DNA of 64,000 nt. Origin: Fimbriimonadia bacterium. GTDB lineage: Bacteria; Armatimonadota; Fimbriimonadia; Fimbriimonadales; GBS-DC. A program made the position numbers and the translations under genes. The stretch lies in the NCBI GenBank assembly GCA_026129765.1, contig JAHCHP010000015.1, positions 1-64,000 on the forward strand, given 5' to 3'. Within the stretch, counting starts at the first letter, position 1. Each line of letters starts with the position of its first letter. The notes beneath the pieces are model-generated. The model did no database searches. It saw nothing but the letters and a program-made list of their open reading frames with translations, and was not told where the DNA came from. Shown here in pieces: positions 1 to 9,009 of the stretch.

Positions 1-22
1 CATTCCCGCGAATGCGGGAATG
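1..22. repeat. dRS3-like palindrome, copy 1
   Basis: A near-perfect palindrome with architecture ATTCCC-N8-GGGAAT, here with spacer GCGAATGC. Three more copies lie at 42403, 44017 and 57782. The layout matches the dRS3 repeats of Neisseria. It lies just beyond the stop of the GH15 gene and could act as a transcription barrier. Confidence 0.75.
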
Positions 23-84
23 ACCTCCGGTTATGAGACTCCTTCAGTGGGGGCTGCCCAACAAGACCCATTTTTGCGGTTTTT

Positions 85-3000
85 TTAACAGCCCGCGCCG
101 AAGTTGAACAGCACGATTAGCAGGTCTTCGTCATCTACCCGTCCATCTTGATTGATGTCGGCAGGCAAGTTAGAACCCGAAACGCCGAAGCTGAAAAGAA
201 CCACTAACAAGTCCTCATCATTCACACAGCCATCGCCATCCACATCACCCGGTTGAGAAGTGTAGATCAACTGCACTTCCGTAAGCGCATTCGCGCCCAC
301 ATTCAGAGCGTTCTGAACTCGAACGCGCTGTGCTTGCGGGTCATGGGCAAAAGGAATAGGGTTCCCATCTTTCAAGACTGCTAAGGGACGCGCGCCGACC
401 GGCATGCGGAAATAGGTCTCAAACTGAACCGCGTTCCCTGTTAAGTTCCTGAACGTATGAGTTTCGCGACGAGTCCCTTCTTGCACATGCGCGTTCAAGC
501 GATGCGCGCCCACTGGCAGGTTCTTGAACTCAAATTGGTTCCACCCTGTCGGCAACTTGGGCGCAATGCGGAGCGTGTTGTTGGGCGCGTCGGGCGTATA
601 ATCGAGAAATACCATCAACGCATCGGTCAAAATCGACATCGACTCCCAAGCGTTGGGCCAGGCGGCTTGCAGCACAAAGTCTGTCTGCCCCGGATAGAGC
701 AGGCTGTTACTGGGCGCGATCTGCTCGGCTCCAAAGCCGATGGGACCGAGGCGGTCAATCAACAAGTCCAGCTTATTCTTGTGGATATTGATGTCACCTT
801 TGCCGGGCGTATGATTGGCGCGATCCGCGTAATACAGTCCATACCAAACGGTGGTCAGGAACCAGGGACCGCCGTTCCAATAGGTATCGCCCCAATAGCG
901 GTTGATTAAGCCGTCCCATTCTCCGCCAAAGTTGACCAACGGATGATTGTTGCCATAGCGGTCAGTCGCGACTCCGTTGATACGATCTACCACATGCGCC
1001 ACTACAGAGTCGATGGGACTAAACACTTTGAAAGGATTCACCAAGCCCAGTTGCGAGATGTCGGTGTTTTCGCCATCCCATTGCAAACGCGCGATGACGC
1101 CCGAATGAATCGCATTGGCGCGCTGGTTGAACAGGGAAGCATCACCATGATTCCCCAACAAGGTCGCAATGGCTGACGCATCCCATAATCCACGCACCAC
1201 GCTTGCATTGGAGTAAACAAAGGTATCAAACGCATCTTCCCAAACATTGTTACTATACATCAGGTCAAACGGATCGGCATAGTACAGACGCGAGTCGATG
1301 TTGCTGTCCTCACTACTGGCGCGCGCCGCTTCGTACACGATCTGGTAGTTGCTGCTCAGCAGTCCCAAATTGCCAGTGACATTATAGAGATAGTACAACG
1401 CCCAAGGCACAACGGAAGTTTCGTCTACTTGGGGCGCGCTCCAAACGATATAGCCGTCCGTCGTATATTTCTGATACCAGAACCCTTTGCGTCCCGGCTC
1501 TTCGTTCGCGCGGTAAGCCACATCGCGCAAGAACCGGAACACATCCGTCGCTTCCTGGGTATGCCCTGTACGCGCCAGTGTGACGGCAGCATACGCGGCA
1601 TCGCGCGGCCAAACAAAGGGATACGCGCCATTATGCATGCCCGCGATGACTCCCCCGCCTTTCTCATCGACATGCAAGGCAGTCCCCAGCAATCCGCGCC
1701 GGAACAGCTCGTTATAGCGGGCATCTGGGAATTCTGCAAGCACGCCGCTGCTGAGCCAGTCGATCCAGTAATCTTGGGTTGCGCTCTGCATCGATGCCAT
1801 ACTGTTATTCAAGAACCAATCCAGAGCGGGAGCAACTTGGAAGTTGTAAGTCCCTGTGGCATTGGCAAAGCTGTCGAATCCGCCCACTATCGCGACATTT
1901 ATCTCCACCGCCTGGTTGACAGGCAATACCACACGCGCCCCAATCCAGCCCTGATCGTTGTCGCTACTGCTGTCGCGCCAGAAATCGTTGGCTGCCGTGC
2001 CGGACGCGCTGCCAACACTGTTGCAAATTTTCATCGCCGCTGCGAGATAGATCGAGACATTCTTGTCGTAGTTATTGAACGAGGTGGGGTTATACTCTCC
2101 GCTGCTGGAGGTCTGCCGGAAGGTGTTGTCATAGGCGACCATCGCACCGCGATTGGGGTCCGCAAACATCACATCGTAGCTGTCGCCGCCATTCAGAGCG
2201 AAATCGCCATAATAGTAAAAATTGATGGTCTTGGGAACGTTGCTCCGGTTGATCAGCACAAAACGCTTAACATAGATGCCTGGGTTCGGCTGTCCGCCTT
2301 GGTCATGAGGGAAAGAGATGCCTTTCGGACAGAAATCGTATTGGAACATTTCGATATTGTTGCCGTTCGCCACTAAGCGGCTGAAAGTGCTGATCACATT
2401 GGTATCGGGGATATACGATTGTTGATGCCCTGTGTAGTCCCCTCCCGCTTCGTTGGTGAGCCAGTAGGTTCTGCCGTCCACTCGAATACCGCCCATCGCG
2501 ATGTTCGTGTTCATCTGTCCGCGGAATCCCGGCGGCAGACCAGGCGGGAAGGTATCCAATCCATCCACATACCCCTCATTCTTAGTTCCCATCCCTTGCA
2601 CACAGCCCGCGGACGGGTAGTAGATGTCGAAAACAGAACCGTTTTGGTCGATCATCACATTCATGAAGTTGTTGCCCACCACGCCCTCTTCTTTCCACAG
2701 GTGGGTATTCGGATAGCCCGCGTCAGGATTCGCATGCGGACTGCCTCTTCCGGGCCAGGCGAGTTTCACTTGATAACTGTAGACGGTTGCGGGCGCAGAG
2801 GGATTGTCGCATTGACCGTCAGAGCAACCATAGTTGTTCGAGAATATTTCATCGCCGCCGCCACTGTGCCACGAGCCGATTTTGTACCGTATCTGCTGCC
2901 CATAGGTTCGGGTGTTGGCAGGCAGAGTGGCGCGCCACCAGTCAATATTGCCCGGTCCGCCCGGCTCGTTACGTACAAACTGAATCTGTCCTGCCGAAGA

Positions 3001-3297
3001 ACGCAATACTTGCGTTGTGCCGGTAGGAATCCCTCGCGATCCGCTGGGAATGGAACCGTCGGTGGTATAGTAGATAGCGACATCGGTGTAGTAGAAAGAA
3101 TAGCCGATGCGGGTCCAAATCGTGATCTCTTCGCCCTCGCGAGGAGCGGACGGATTGCGCATCGTGACTCCCGATTCACCATAAACCACATTGGCGGGAA
3201 GATGCTCCACAAAATCGGGGGTCGCCAACGCGTTGGATAGCAGACCGATCACGCTGAGCGTCAACCATAAAGAATGTTTCCATCGTTGGAATAACAT
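85..3297 (-). CDS. Secreted GH15-type glucoamylase/glucodextranase-like hydrolase with C-terminal dockerin-like module
   Basis: A 1070-residue exported enzyme expected to release glucose from alpha-glucans outside the cytoplasm. Residues 1-25 form a signal peptide ending ALA. A beta-sandwich-like N-terminal part (about 180-500) precedes an (alpha/alpha)6 glycoside hydrolase family 15 domain with a substrate-binding WPRD near residue 562 and a GAEQ segment near 855, which I take as the catalytic base region. The last ~54 residues carry two Ca-binding loops of dockerin type (GDVDGDG and ADINQDG), each followed by a DLL-V-LF-FG helix. The same module is found inside the RHS protein at 36113. A GGAGG ribosome site precedes the ATG, and a TATAAT-like box (minus strand) lies at 3349-3354. 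The exact substrate (starch, dextran, trehalose) cannot be read from sequence. Confidence 0.82.
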   Translation of the reverse strand: MLFQRWKHSLWLTLSVIGLLSNALATPDFVEHLPANVVYGESGVTMRNPSAPREGEEITIWTRIGYSFYYTDVAIYYTTDGSIPSGSRGIPTGTTQVLRSSAGQIQFVRNEPGGPGNIDWWRATLPANTRTYGQQIRYKIGSWHSGGGDEIFSNNYGCSDGQCDNPSAPATVYSYQVKLAWPGRGSPHANPDAGYPNTHLWKEEGVVGNNFMNVMIDQNGSVFDIYYPSAGCVQGMGTKNEGYVDGLDTFPPGLPPGFRGQMNTNIAMGGIRVDGRTYWLTNEAGGDYTGHQQSYIPDTNVISTFSRLVANGNNIEMFQYDFCPKGISFPHDQGGQPNPGIYVKRFVLINRSNVPKTINFYYYGDFALNGGDSYDVMFADPNRGAMVAYDNTFRQTSSSGEYNPTSFNNYDKNVSIYLAAAMKICNSVGSASGTAANDFWRDSSSDNDQGWIGARVVLPVNQAVEINVAIVGGFDSFANATGTYNFQVAPALDWFLNNSMASMQSATQDYWIDWLSSGVLAEFPDARYNELFRRGLLGTALHVDEKGGGVIAGMHNGAYPFVWPRDAAYAAVTLARTGHTQEATDVFRFLRDVAYRANEEPGRKGFWYQKYTTDGYIVWSAPQVDETSVVPWALYYLYNVTGNLGLLSSNYQIVYEAARASSEDSNIDSRLYYADPFDLMYSNNVWEDAFDTFVYSNASVVRGLWDASAIATLLGNHGDASLFNQRANAIHSGVIARLQWDGENTDISQLGLVNPFKVFSPIDSVVAHVVDRINGVATDRYGNNHPLVNFGGEWDGLINRYWGDTYWNGGPWFLTTVWYGLYYADRANHTPGKGDINIHKNKLDLLIDRLGPIGFGAEQIAPSNSLLYPGQTDFVLQAAWPNAWESMSILTDALMVFLDYTPDAPNNTLRIAPKLPTGWNQFEFKNLPVGAHRLNAHVQEGTRRETHTFRNLTGNAVQFETYFRMPVGARPLAVLKDGNPIPFAHDPQAQRVRVQNALNVGANALTEVQLIYTSQPGDVDGDGCVNDEDLLVVLFSFGVSGSNLPADINQDGRVDDEDLLIVLFNFGAGC

Positions 3298-3615
3298 AGT
3301 GCCTCCTCTGTTTTATTTCTACCTTGAATACGTATTCTAAGACGCTATATTATAACCCATTTTTTGCGGAAATGGCGATAGGAGTTGTGAAAATCGATCA
3401 GCGGAGTTTGTCATGGGGGCTGGCATGTGTGCCGAGCTAAGAAACCGTCATTCAAATGCCAAAATCCTTGATGGATACTGAAAAAATGCCCAATGCGTCA
3501 TCTCTCGTGAAAGTGGAAATCCACGCTCGAACAGCAGACCCATTCGCTACGTTCAGCGGGACAGCATGGGCAGGATCCGCCTATTGTGTCATGCCGAGCG
3601 CAGCCCACAAAAATT
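3298..3615. other. Intergenic gap between the GH15 gene and the ribokinase stop
   Basis: This 318-bp stretch holds the minus-strand TATAAT-like box of the GH15 gene (3349-3354). It also has a copy of the dispersed phrase TCATGCCGAGCG (3590-3601) that recurs at 23559. I see no supportable gene, tRNA or terminator in the rest. Confidence 0.5.
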
Positions 3616-4524
3616 TCACCAACCGAGGAGCGCTTCGACTTCATCGCGGGTCGGCATGGAGGGTTGCGCGCCGGGCCGTGTAACAGATAAGCCCGCGGCG
3701 GCGTTCGCGAATCGGATCACTAATTCGGGTTCCATGCCTTCCGCCAATGCGATGGCGAGCGCGGCATTGAACGCATCGCCAGCGGCGGTAGAGTCGATGG
3801 CTTGGACCTCGATGGCGGGAAAATGCTTAAGACCATCCTCATACAGCAGCAAGGCTCCCTTCTCTGCCAGGGTCAAAACCACCGTAGGGATGCCCTTGGC
3901 ATACAGCTCATGCGCCATCTCTTCTGGCGTCGCGCTGGGACGAGCATTGATCAGTTGGCGCGCTTCCAACTCGTTGGGCGTGATAATGTCGGTCAAGGCG
4001 AGCAGCGTCTCCGAAAGAGGCATAGCGGGAGCGGGGTTCAAAATCGTTCGCGCGCCATACTGCCGCGCCAGCTCGAAAGCGCGCTGCACCGTAAGCAAAG
4101 GAATTTCCAACTGCGCCAGCACCACATCCGCGCGCGTGAAGACCTCCTCGGCGCGATCCACATCATCAGGATAGAGCCGGGCATTTGCGCCGGGCGACAC
4201 CACAATCGCATTCTTGCCGCGTTCATCCACCGCGATCAGAGCGGCTCCTGAAGGGGTCTGATCGTCTACTGTGATATAGCGCGTATCGATCCCTTCTTGA
4301 TTGAAATTGCTGAGCGACTGCTGACCAAAACTATCGTTGCCAACACGCGCTACAAAGGTCACCTGCGCGCCCAACCGCGCCGCCGCCACTGCCTGGTTCG
4401 CCCCCTTGCCGCCCGGAACCATCGACATGTTTTCGCCGATAATCGTCTCGCCCATCTGCGGGATACGCGGGACACGCACCACTAAATCGGTATTAGAACT
4501 CCCCACAACGACAATATTTGCCAT
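3616..4524 (-). CDS. rbsK: Ribokinase (PfkB family carbohydrate kinase)
   Basis: A cytoplasmic kinase of about 302 residues that phosphorylates ribose (or a related sugar) at O5. The start is placed at the ATG giving MANIVVVGSSNTD, the canonical PfkB N-terminus. The open frame runs further upstream, but that extension (MIPKPM...) does not look like the family. PfkB signature 1 is GGKGANQAVAAARLG, with the anion-hole/catalytic signature DSTAAGDAFNAALA near the C-terminus. It lies 43 bp downstream of a PhyH-type dioxygenase on the same strand. Ribose could come from the nucleoside hydrolase encoded at 10134, but this link is only inference. Confidence 0.9.
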   Translation of the reverse strand: MANIVVVGSSNTDLVVRVPRIPQMGETIIGENMSMVPGGKGANQAVAAARLGAQVTFVARVGNDSFGQQSLSNFNQEGIDTRYITVDDQTPSGAALIAVDERGKNAIVVSPGANARLYPDDVDRAEEVFTRADVVLAQLEIPLLTVQRAFELARQYGARTILNPAPAMPLSETLLALTDIITPNELEARQLINARPSATPEEMAHELYAKGIPTVVLTLAEKGALLLYEDGLKHFPAIEVQAIDSTAAGDAFNAALAIALAEGMEPELVIRFANAAAGLSVTRPGAQPSMPTRDEVEALLGW

Positions 4525-4567
4525 AGTCACTCGATTCGGCGCGGAAGGCGTCTCTCCTGCGCTGTCG

Positions 4568-5401
4568 TTAAGACTTGTTTGACAGTTGCTCGATATAGCG
4601 TGAGTGGGTTCCCACTCCCGTTCCCGCATCGGCTTCGGGATCAAAACCGCGCAACATCATACCCTGCCCACGCGAAAGGTGGGTGGCAATAACGGGATGA
4701 TCGGTCGGGTCGCGGAACTGAATCAGCAGGGTGGTGCGCGCTTCTTGGCTCACATTGACTCCGGAGCCATGGATGGTCAAATAGTTGAACACAACCGCGT
4801 CGCCCGCCTTGGCAGGCAGCGCGACTGCCGACTCCAGTGGGTATTGATCGACCGGCAGATGCCAGCCCCCTTCCTGGATATGCTCCAAGATTCCCAACTT
4901 GTGGCTGCCGGGAACCACACAGACACAGCCTTTCTCCAGAGGCGCATCATCGAAATGGAAGATGACCGCGCTCATGGTGTGCTTTTCGTGTGGAAAATAG
5001 GGCGCGTCTTGATGCAGTGGAAAGGGCGCTCCTTGCTCCGGCGGTTTGACAAATAACTTCGTATGATGCAGTTGGATGTTCGGACCGATCAAATCCGCCA
5101 TGCGGTCAGTGAAGCGCGGATCGGTCAAAAGACGACTGAACGCTGCGCTGTGGAACTGCGCATTATGGCAATGCAGCAATTGCCGGGGCAGATCGGTGAT
5201 TTTTGCGGAACTGCCCCAAGCGGCGTTGATGTTGCCTTCGCCATAGACAGACGCCAATCGACCAATGAGCGCGTGCGCCTCCTCCCGCAGGTAGGCGGCT
5301 TCTTCAGCAGTGAACAGTCCCTGGAGATGAAGATAGCCGTTTTCTTGATAAAATGCCTTCTGTTCTTCGGATAATGCATGCTCTTTTTTGCTGGTGATCA
5401 T
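4568..5401 (-). CDS. Phytanoyl-CoA dioxygenase (PhyH) family protein
   Basis: A 277-residue Fe(II)/2-oxoglutarate-dependent oxygenase of the PhyH superfamily. The metal-binding triad is visible as H-x-D in FPLHQDAPYF and a distal His in NYLTIHGSGVN. The conserved Arg that binds 2-oxoglutarate is probably in SQEARTTLLIQFRD. The substrate is unknown; bacterial members act on varied small molecules. It is transcribed with ribokinase 43 bp downstream and is divergent from citrate synthase across a 156-bp gap. Confidence 0.82.
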   Translation of the reverse strand: MITSKKEHALSEEQKAFYQENGYLHLQGLFTAEEAAYLREEAHALIGRLASVYGEGNINAAWGSSAKITDLPRQLLHCHNAQFHSAAFSRLLTDPRFTDRMADLIGPNIQLHHTKLFVKPPEQGAPFPLHQDAPYFPHEKHTMSAVIFHFDDAPLEKGCVCVVPGSHKLGILEHIQEGGWHLPVDQYPLESAVALPAKAGDAVVFNYLTIHGSGVNVSQEARTTLLIQFRDPTDHPVIATHLSRGQGMMLRGFDPEADAGTGVGTHSRYIEQLSNKS

Positions 5402-5557
5402 GGATATTTGGCTCCCTATCCGATTACTTTCTGCGGGATAAACGCGCTTCCTGCTTGCGCTTTCGGGTATTCTTATAGATGGATTGGATGTAGACCGTAT
5501 TCCTCAAGCAGTGGCGCTTGAAGCTAACAAGAACGGCGCCGTTTTTAGGAGAGACTT

Positions 5558-6697
5558 ATGACCGAAAAAGACATCGTGCCATATCGTCCAGGACTGGAAG
5601 GCGTGACTGCCGGTATCAGTTCTGTATCAGACATCGTTGCCGAAGAGAACCGATTGATTTACCGGGGGTATGACATCCTGGACCTGGCAGCCCATGCCGA
5701 ATTTGAAGAAGTCGCCTATTTAGTGTTGCATGGCGATTTGCCCACCCGCTCCCAGTTAGAGACTTTCAAAGCAGAGTTGCTGAAGCATCGCGAACTCCCC
5801 AGCGAACTGTATAGCGTTTTGAAGAATCTGCCCAAAAGTTCCAACCTTATGGGCGCGCTGCAGGTGGGTGTTGCGACCCTGGGCGCGATGGAGCCTCTGG
5901 CGAATGATAACTCCCATGAAGCCAATCTTCAGAAAGCCACAAAACTGACCGCGCAAATGGCAACCCTGGTGGCAAATGGCTGGCGTATTCTGCAGGGCAA
6001 GGAACCCACCCCGCCCAGCAACAGTCTCAATCATGCGAGCAATTTCCTGCATATGCTGTTCGGCAAAGAACCGGATGAGTTCTATGGCAAGGTGATGAAC
6101 CTAACCTTTATTCTGTACGCGGAGCACGGCTATAATGCCTCCACATTCACCGCGCGGGTCATTGCCTCCACCCTGGCAGATATGCATTCCGCAGTCACCG
6201 GCGCGATTGGCGCATTGAAAGGCGCGCTGCACGGAGGCGCAAACGAAGCGGCAATGGAAGCCATGCTGGCAGTTGGAACACCGGACCGCGCAGAAAGTTG
6301 GGTGTTGGAACAGTTAGGACAGAAGAAACGCATTATGGGCTTTGGACACCGCGAATATAAAACGGGCGATATCCGCGCCACGATCCTGCGCAATTATGTG
6401 CAGAAAGTGGCAGAACGCGCCGGCGATATGAAATGGTTCGAGATTCAAGACATTATGCAGAAGGTGGTGCTAAGAGAAAAGAACCTGCATCCGAATGTGG
6501 ATTTCCCTGCCGCTGCGATTTATTATATGATGGGAATCGACATTCCTGTCTACACACCGATTTTCGCGGCTGCGCGAATCACAGGTTGGAGTGCGCATAT
6601 CATCGAGCAGCACGACAACAACCGGTTGCTGCGACCTCGCAGCGACTATAATGGTCCTCGCGACTTGGCGTTTAAGCCGATTGATCAGCGGGGTTAA
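5558..6697 (+). CDS. gltA: Citrate synthase (citrate/2-methylcitrate synthase type)
   Basis: A 379-residue enzyme that condenses acetyl-CoA with oxaloacetate, the entry step of the TCA cycle. The length and short N-terminus match the type I (Gram-positive/archaeal-like) class, not the longer NADH-regulated class. Active-site segments are visible: a His in GALKGALHGGANEAA, MGFGHREYKTGD with the second His, and a catalytic Asp in VDFPAAAIYYMMG. TAGGAGAG before the ATG is a good ribosome site. A factor-independent terminator follows at 6747. The methylcitrate synthase alternative cannot be excluded because these enzymes overlap in sequence. Confidence 0.92.
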   Translation: MTEKDIVPYRPGLEGVTAGISSVSDIVAEENRLIYRGYDILDLAAHAEFEEVAYLVLHGDLPTRSQLETFKAELLKHRELPSELYSVLKNLPKSSNLMGALQVGVATLGAMEPLANDNSHEANLQKATKLTAQMATLVANGWRILQGKEPTPPSNSLNHASNFLHMLFGKEPDEFYGKVMNLTFILYAEHGYNASTFTARVIASTLADMHSAVTGAIGALKGALHGGANEAAMEAMLAVGTPDRAESWVLEQLGQKKRIMGFGHREYKTGDIRATILRNYVQKVAERAGDMKWFEIQDIMQKVVLREKNLHPNVDFPAAAIYYMMGIDIPVYTPIFAAARITGWSAHIIEQHDNNRLLRPRSDYNGPRDLAFKPIDQRG

Positions 6698-6746
6698 TTG
6701 CTTCATTCAGGTCTCACCCTGAATCGGGTTCCGTTTCAGGGCATTT

Positions 6747-6786
6747 CCGCCGGGAGTCGTTTAAACAACTGCTTCCGGCGGTTTTT
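6747..6786 (+). terminator. Rho-independent terminator after citrate synthase
   Basis: CCGCCGG-type stem (6747 on) pairs with CCGGCGG (ending 6781) around a loop containing GTTTAAAC, followed by a run of five T. It lies 50 bp past the citrate synthase stop. Confidence 0.8.
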
Positions 6787-6836
6787 GATTTTCGGGTAGA
6801 CTCTTAGACGCGAGGCTCAGATTCGCTTCTAAAGCC

Positions 6837-7895
6837 ATGAGTAACCCGCCTAAAGGCCGTTCCCGCCAGCACTATTTGCAAGCGTTCCTCCGGGACGCTT
6901 GGTTGTTGTTGCGACAATTTCGATGGTCGCTGCTTCTATTTTTTGGCGTTTGGTTCGGCAGCGCATTCGGACTTTACCTCGCCTATCCCTTGCAATCATT
7001 AGACTGGCTTGAGTCGCTCTATTCTTCGTTGATGCTCATCTTTTTGAACCCCACCCTGGAATTTCCTGAATCGGGATGGACGCGCCTTATCTTCTTCTGG
7101 ACCCCGATTGCAGGCGCATTTGTTTTTACCGTCGCGGTAATCCAATTCGGAACCGCTCTTTTTGTCAAGGCATACCGAGAGGAGGAATGGCAAACAGTGA
7201 TAGCAAGCACTTACAAAGATCATGTGATCGTGATTGGTTTGGGACGCATTGGCTACCGAACTGTGAATGAGTTGTTGGATATCCACGAAGATGTAGTAGC
7301 GATACTGGGCGATGCGTCCGCTGATTCGCTGTTGGTCAAGCGGCTGAAAGCGCGCGGTGTGCCAGTGATATCGGAAGACCCGCGTCACCATGAAGGGCTT
7401 AACGATGCGCAGATTGCTGGGGCAAAAGCATTGATTCTCTGCACAGATGATGACTTGATGAATATTGAAATCGCTTTAGCGGCGCGCTCACTGAATCCCC
7501 AATTGCGCATTGTGACGCGCCTGTTCAATGACGATTTAGCGCGGGAGGTGGCGCAACTGCGTATCGATGCGATCATCTCCTCCTCCGCGCTGGCGGCTCC
7601 TGCCCTGGTCTCCGCTGCCAGCACCAAAGCGATTATGCATACGATTCCTGTGGGCAACCAATTGATGCACTTTGCGCAGATCAATGTCCACCCGCGAGGG
7701 CGACTTGCGGGAAAAAGCGTGTCGGAATTAGAAGAAACATTCCGCCTCTCGATAGTCCTGCGCAAGTCCGAAAACGGACAGATGGACCAACACCCACCGG
7801 GCAATATACAGATTCACTCCGGCGACATGCTCATCCTCTTAGCGCCGCTGGAGAATTTGAGTCGTTTGAATAAAGAGAATGGAGGCGAGTTTTAG
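6837..7895 (+). CDS. Membrane protein with RCK (TrkA-N/TrkA-C) domains, ion-channel-like
   Basis: A 352-residue protein arranged like a two-helix potassium channel. It has a hydrophobic segment at about 29-50, a short re-entrant-like loop, a second segment at about 85-112, then a TrkA-N Rossmann fold (VIVIGLGRIGYRTVNEL from ~131) and a TrkA-C domain (about 270-345). The loop between the helices reads LMLIFLNPTLEFPES and lacks the TVGYG/TxGFG selectivity filter. It may therefore be a K+-channel relative of altered selectivity or a sensor. It is convergent with the hydrolase gene at 7898, with only 2 bp between stops. Confidence 0.75.
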   Translation: MSNPPKGRSRQHYLQAFLRDAWLLLRQFRWSLLLFFGVWFGSAFGLYLAYPLQSLDWLESLYSSLMLIFLNPTLEFPESGWTRLIFFWTPIAGAFVFTVAVIQFGTALFVKAYREEEWQTVIASTYKDHVIVIGLGRIGYRTVNELLDIHEDVVAILGDASADSLLVKRLKARGVPVISEDPRHHEGLNDAQIAGAKALILCTDDDLMNIEIALAARSLNPQLRIVTRLFNDDLAREVAQLRIDAIISSSALAAPALVSAASTKAIMHTIPVGNQLMHFAQINVHPRGRLAGKSVSELEETFRLSIVLRKSENGQMDQHPPGNIQIHSGDMLILLAPLENLSRLNKENGGEF

Positions 7896-7897
7896 TC

Positions 7898-8956
7898 TCA
7901 TTCCAACCAGCGTTTCACTATTTCACGCGCTAATTCGCTGGGGCTGTGACTTTCGTAGTTGGTCACCACCACCACCACCAGTTCCTGTTCTGGCACAATC
8001 GCTAAAAATGCCCTTGCTCCTGCTTGCGCTCCGCCATGCTCGCGATGAGCGCGTCCATTCACTTCTTGAAGCGTCCACCCCAAACCATAGGTCGTTTTCT
8101 TTCCGTCGCTGGTTGTTTGCGCTGTCCACATGAGTTCGCGAGTCTCCGGTTTGAGCAGCCGCTGGTCTAAAATCGCCATCCCAAACCGGCACAAGTCTAC
8201 CGATGTGCAGAGCATACCGCCCCCTCCCCACTTATAACTCATATCGGCTAATTGCGAGTTCTGTATCTCTCCATTCGCGTTCCGGTAGTAGCCTCGAGCC
8301 CGCCAGGGAATGATGGCGCGCTGCTTCTCCAGATAAGACTCCTTCATGTTCGCTGGGTCAAACAGGTGTTTCTGAAGATACTCCTCAAAGCTGAGACCGC
8401 TCACATTCTCCACCACCCGCGCCAACAGCGTGTAAGCATAGGTGCTGTAGTAGTAACGCTCGCCCGGCTTGAACAGCAGCGGGTCCTCCTTAAAACGATC
8501 CAGCGACTCTAAAACGGTGGGGTAAGGGCGCGTACTTTCTCCCTCGTTCTGCTTGTAATGGCGAATCCCGGACAGGTGTCCCAACAGTTGGCGAACCGTG
8601 AAAGGATGTTCTTTGGCAGGAAACTCCGGCACATAGACTCGCGCATCTTTATCTAAATCGACTTTCCCCTGCTCCACCAACTGCATTACCGCCACCGCGG
8701 TAATAGGCTTACTGATGGAACCGATCCGATAGACAGTTTGCGGGCGGGCGGGTAGCAGGTTCTCTAAGTCGGCAAAACCATTGCCATATTCATAAAGAAT
8801 TTTACCTTTTTCGGCAATTGTCACCGTGCAACCCACCATGCCGGTTCGATAAGCATGCGCCCAAATCGCATCCCGAACCGCGTCCTCACGGGGCGTTTGC
8901 GCTATCGATAACAGGGTCATGCAACAAAGCAGCCAAAGGACGGTCAATTTTCGCAT
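7898..8956 (-). CDS. Secreted serine hydrolase, class C beta-lactamase/penicillin-binding family
   Basis: A 352-residue exported member of the beta-lactamase/transpeptidase-like family. The signal peptide ends near SIAQT (residue 21). The nucleophile motif S-x-x-K is SISK in YRIGSISKPITAV. The Tyr motif is YSTYAYTLL (normally YSN-x-GY-x-LL, so the Asn is replaced), and the third motif is HGG in HREHGGAQAG. Such proteins are often esterases or D-amino-acid peptidases, so antibiotic hydrolysis is not implied. There are no functional partners nearby. Confidence 0.85.
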   Translation of the reverse strand: MRKLTVLWLLCCMTLLSIAQTPREDAVRDAIWAHAYRTGMVGCTVTIAEKGKILYEYGNGFADLENLLPARPQTVYRIGSISKPITAVAVMQLVEQGKVDLDKDARVYVPEFPAKEHPFTVRQLLGHLSGIRHYKQNEGESTRPYPTVLESLDRFKEDPLLFKPGERYYYSTYAYTLLARVVENVSGLSFEEYLQKHLFDPANMKESYLEKQRAIIPWRARGYYRNANGEIQNSQLADMSYKWGGGGMLCTSVDLCRFGMAILDQRLLKPETRELMWTAQTTSDGKKTTYGLGWTLQEVNGRAHREHGGAQAGARAFLAIVPEQELVVVVVTNYESHSPSELAREIVKRWLE

Positions 8957-9009
8957 TCTATTGTTTTAGACAAGAAGACGGTTGTTCCTGCGTCCTGTTT
9001 GTCATGAAT

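Noticed and set aside
1429..2376. Long open frame antisense to the GH15 gene
   Set aside because: It mirrors the codon pattern of a clearly recognisable GH15 enzyme and has no domain or ribosome site of its own.
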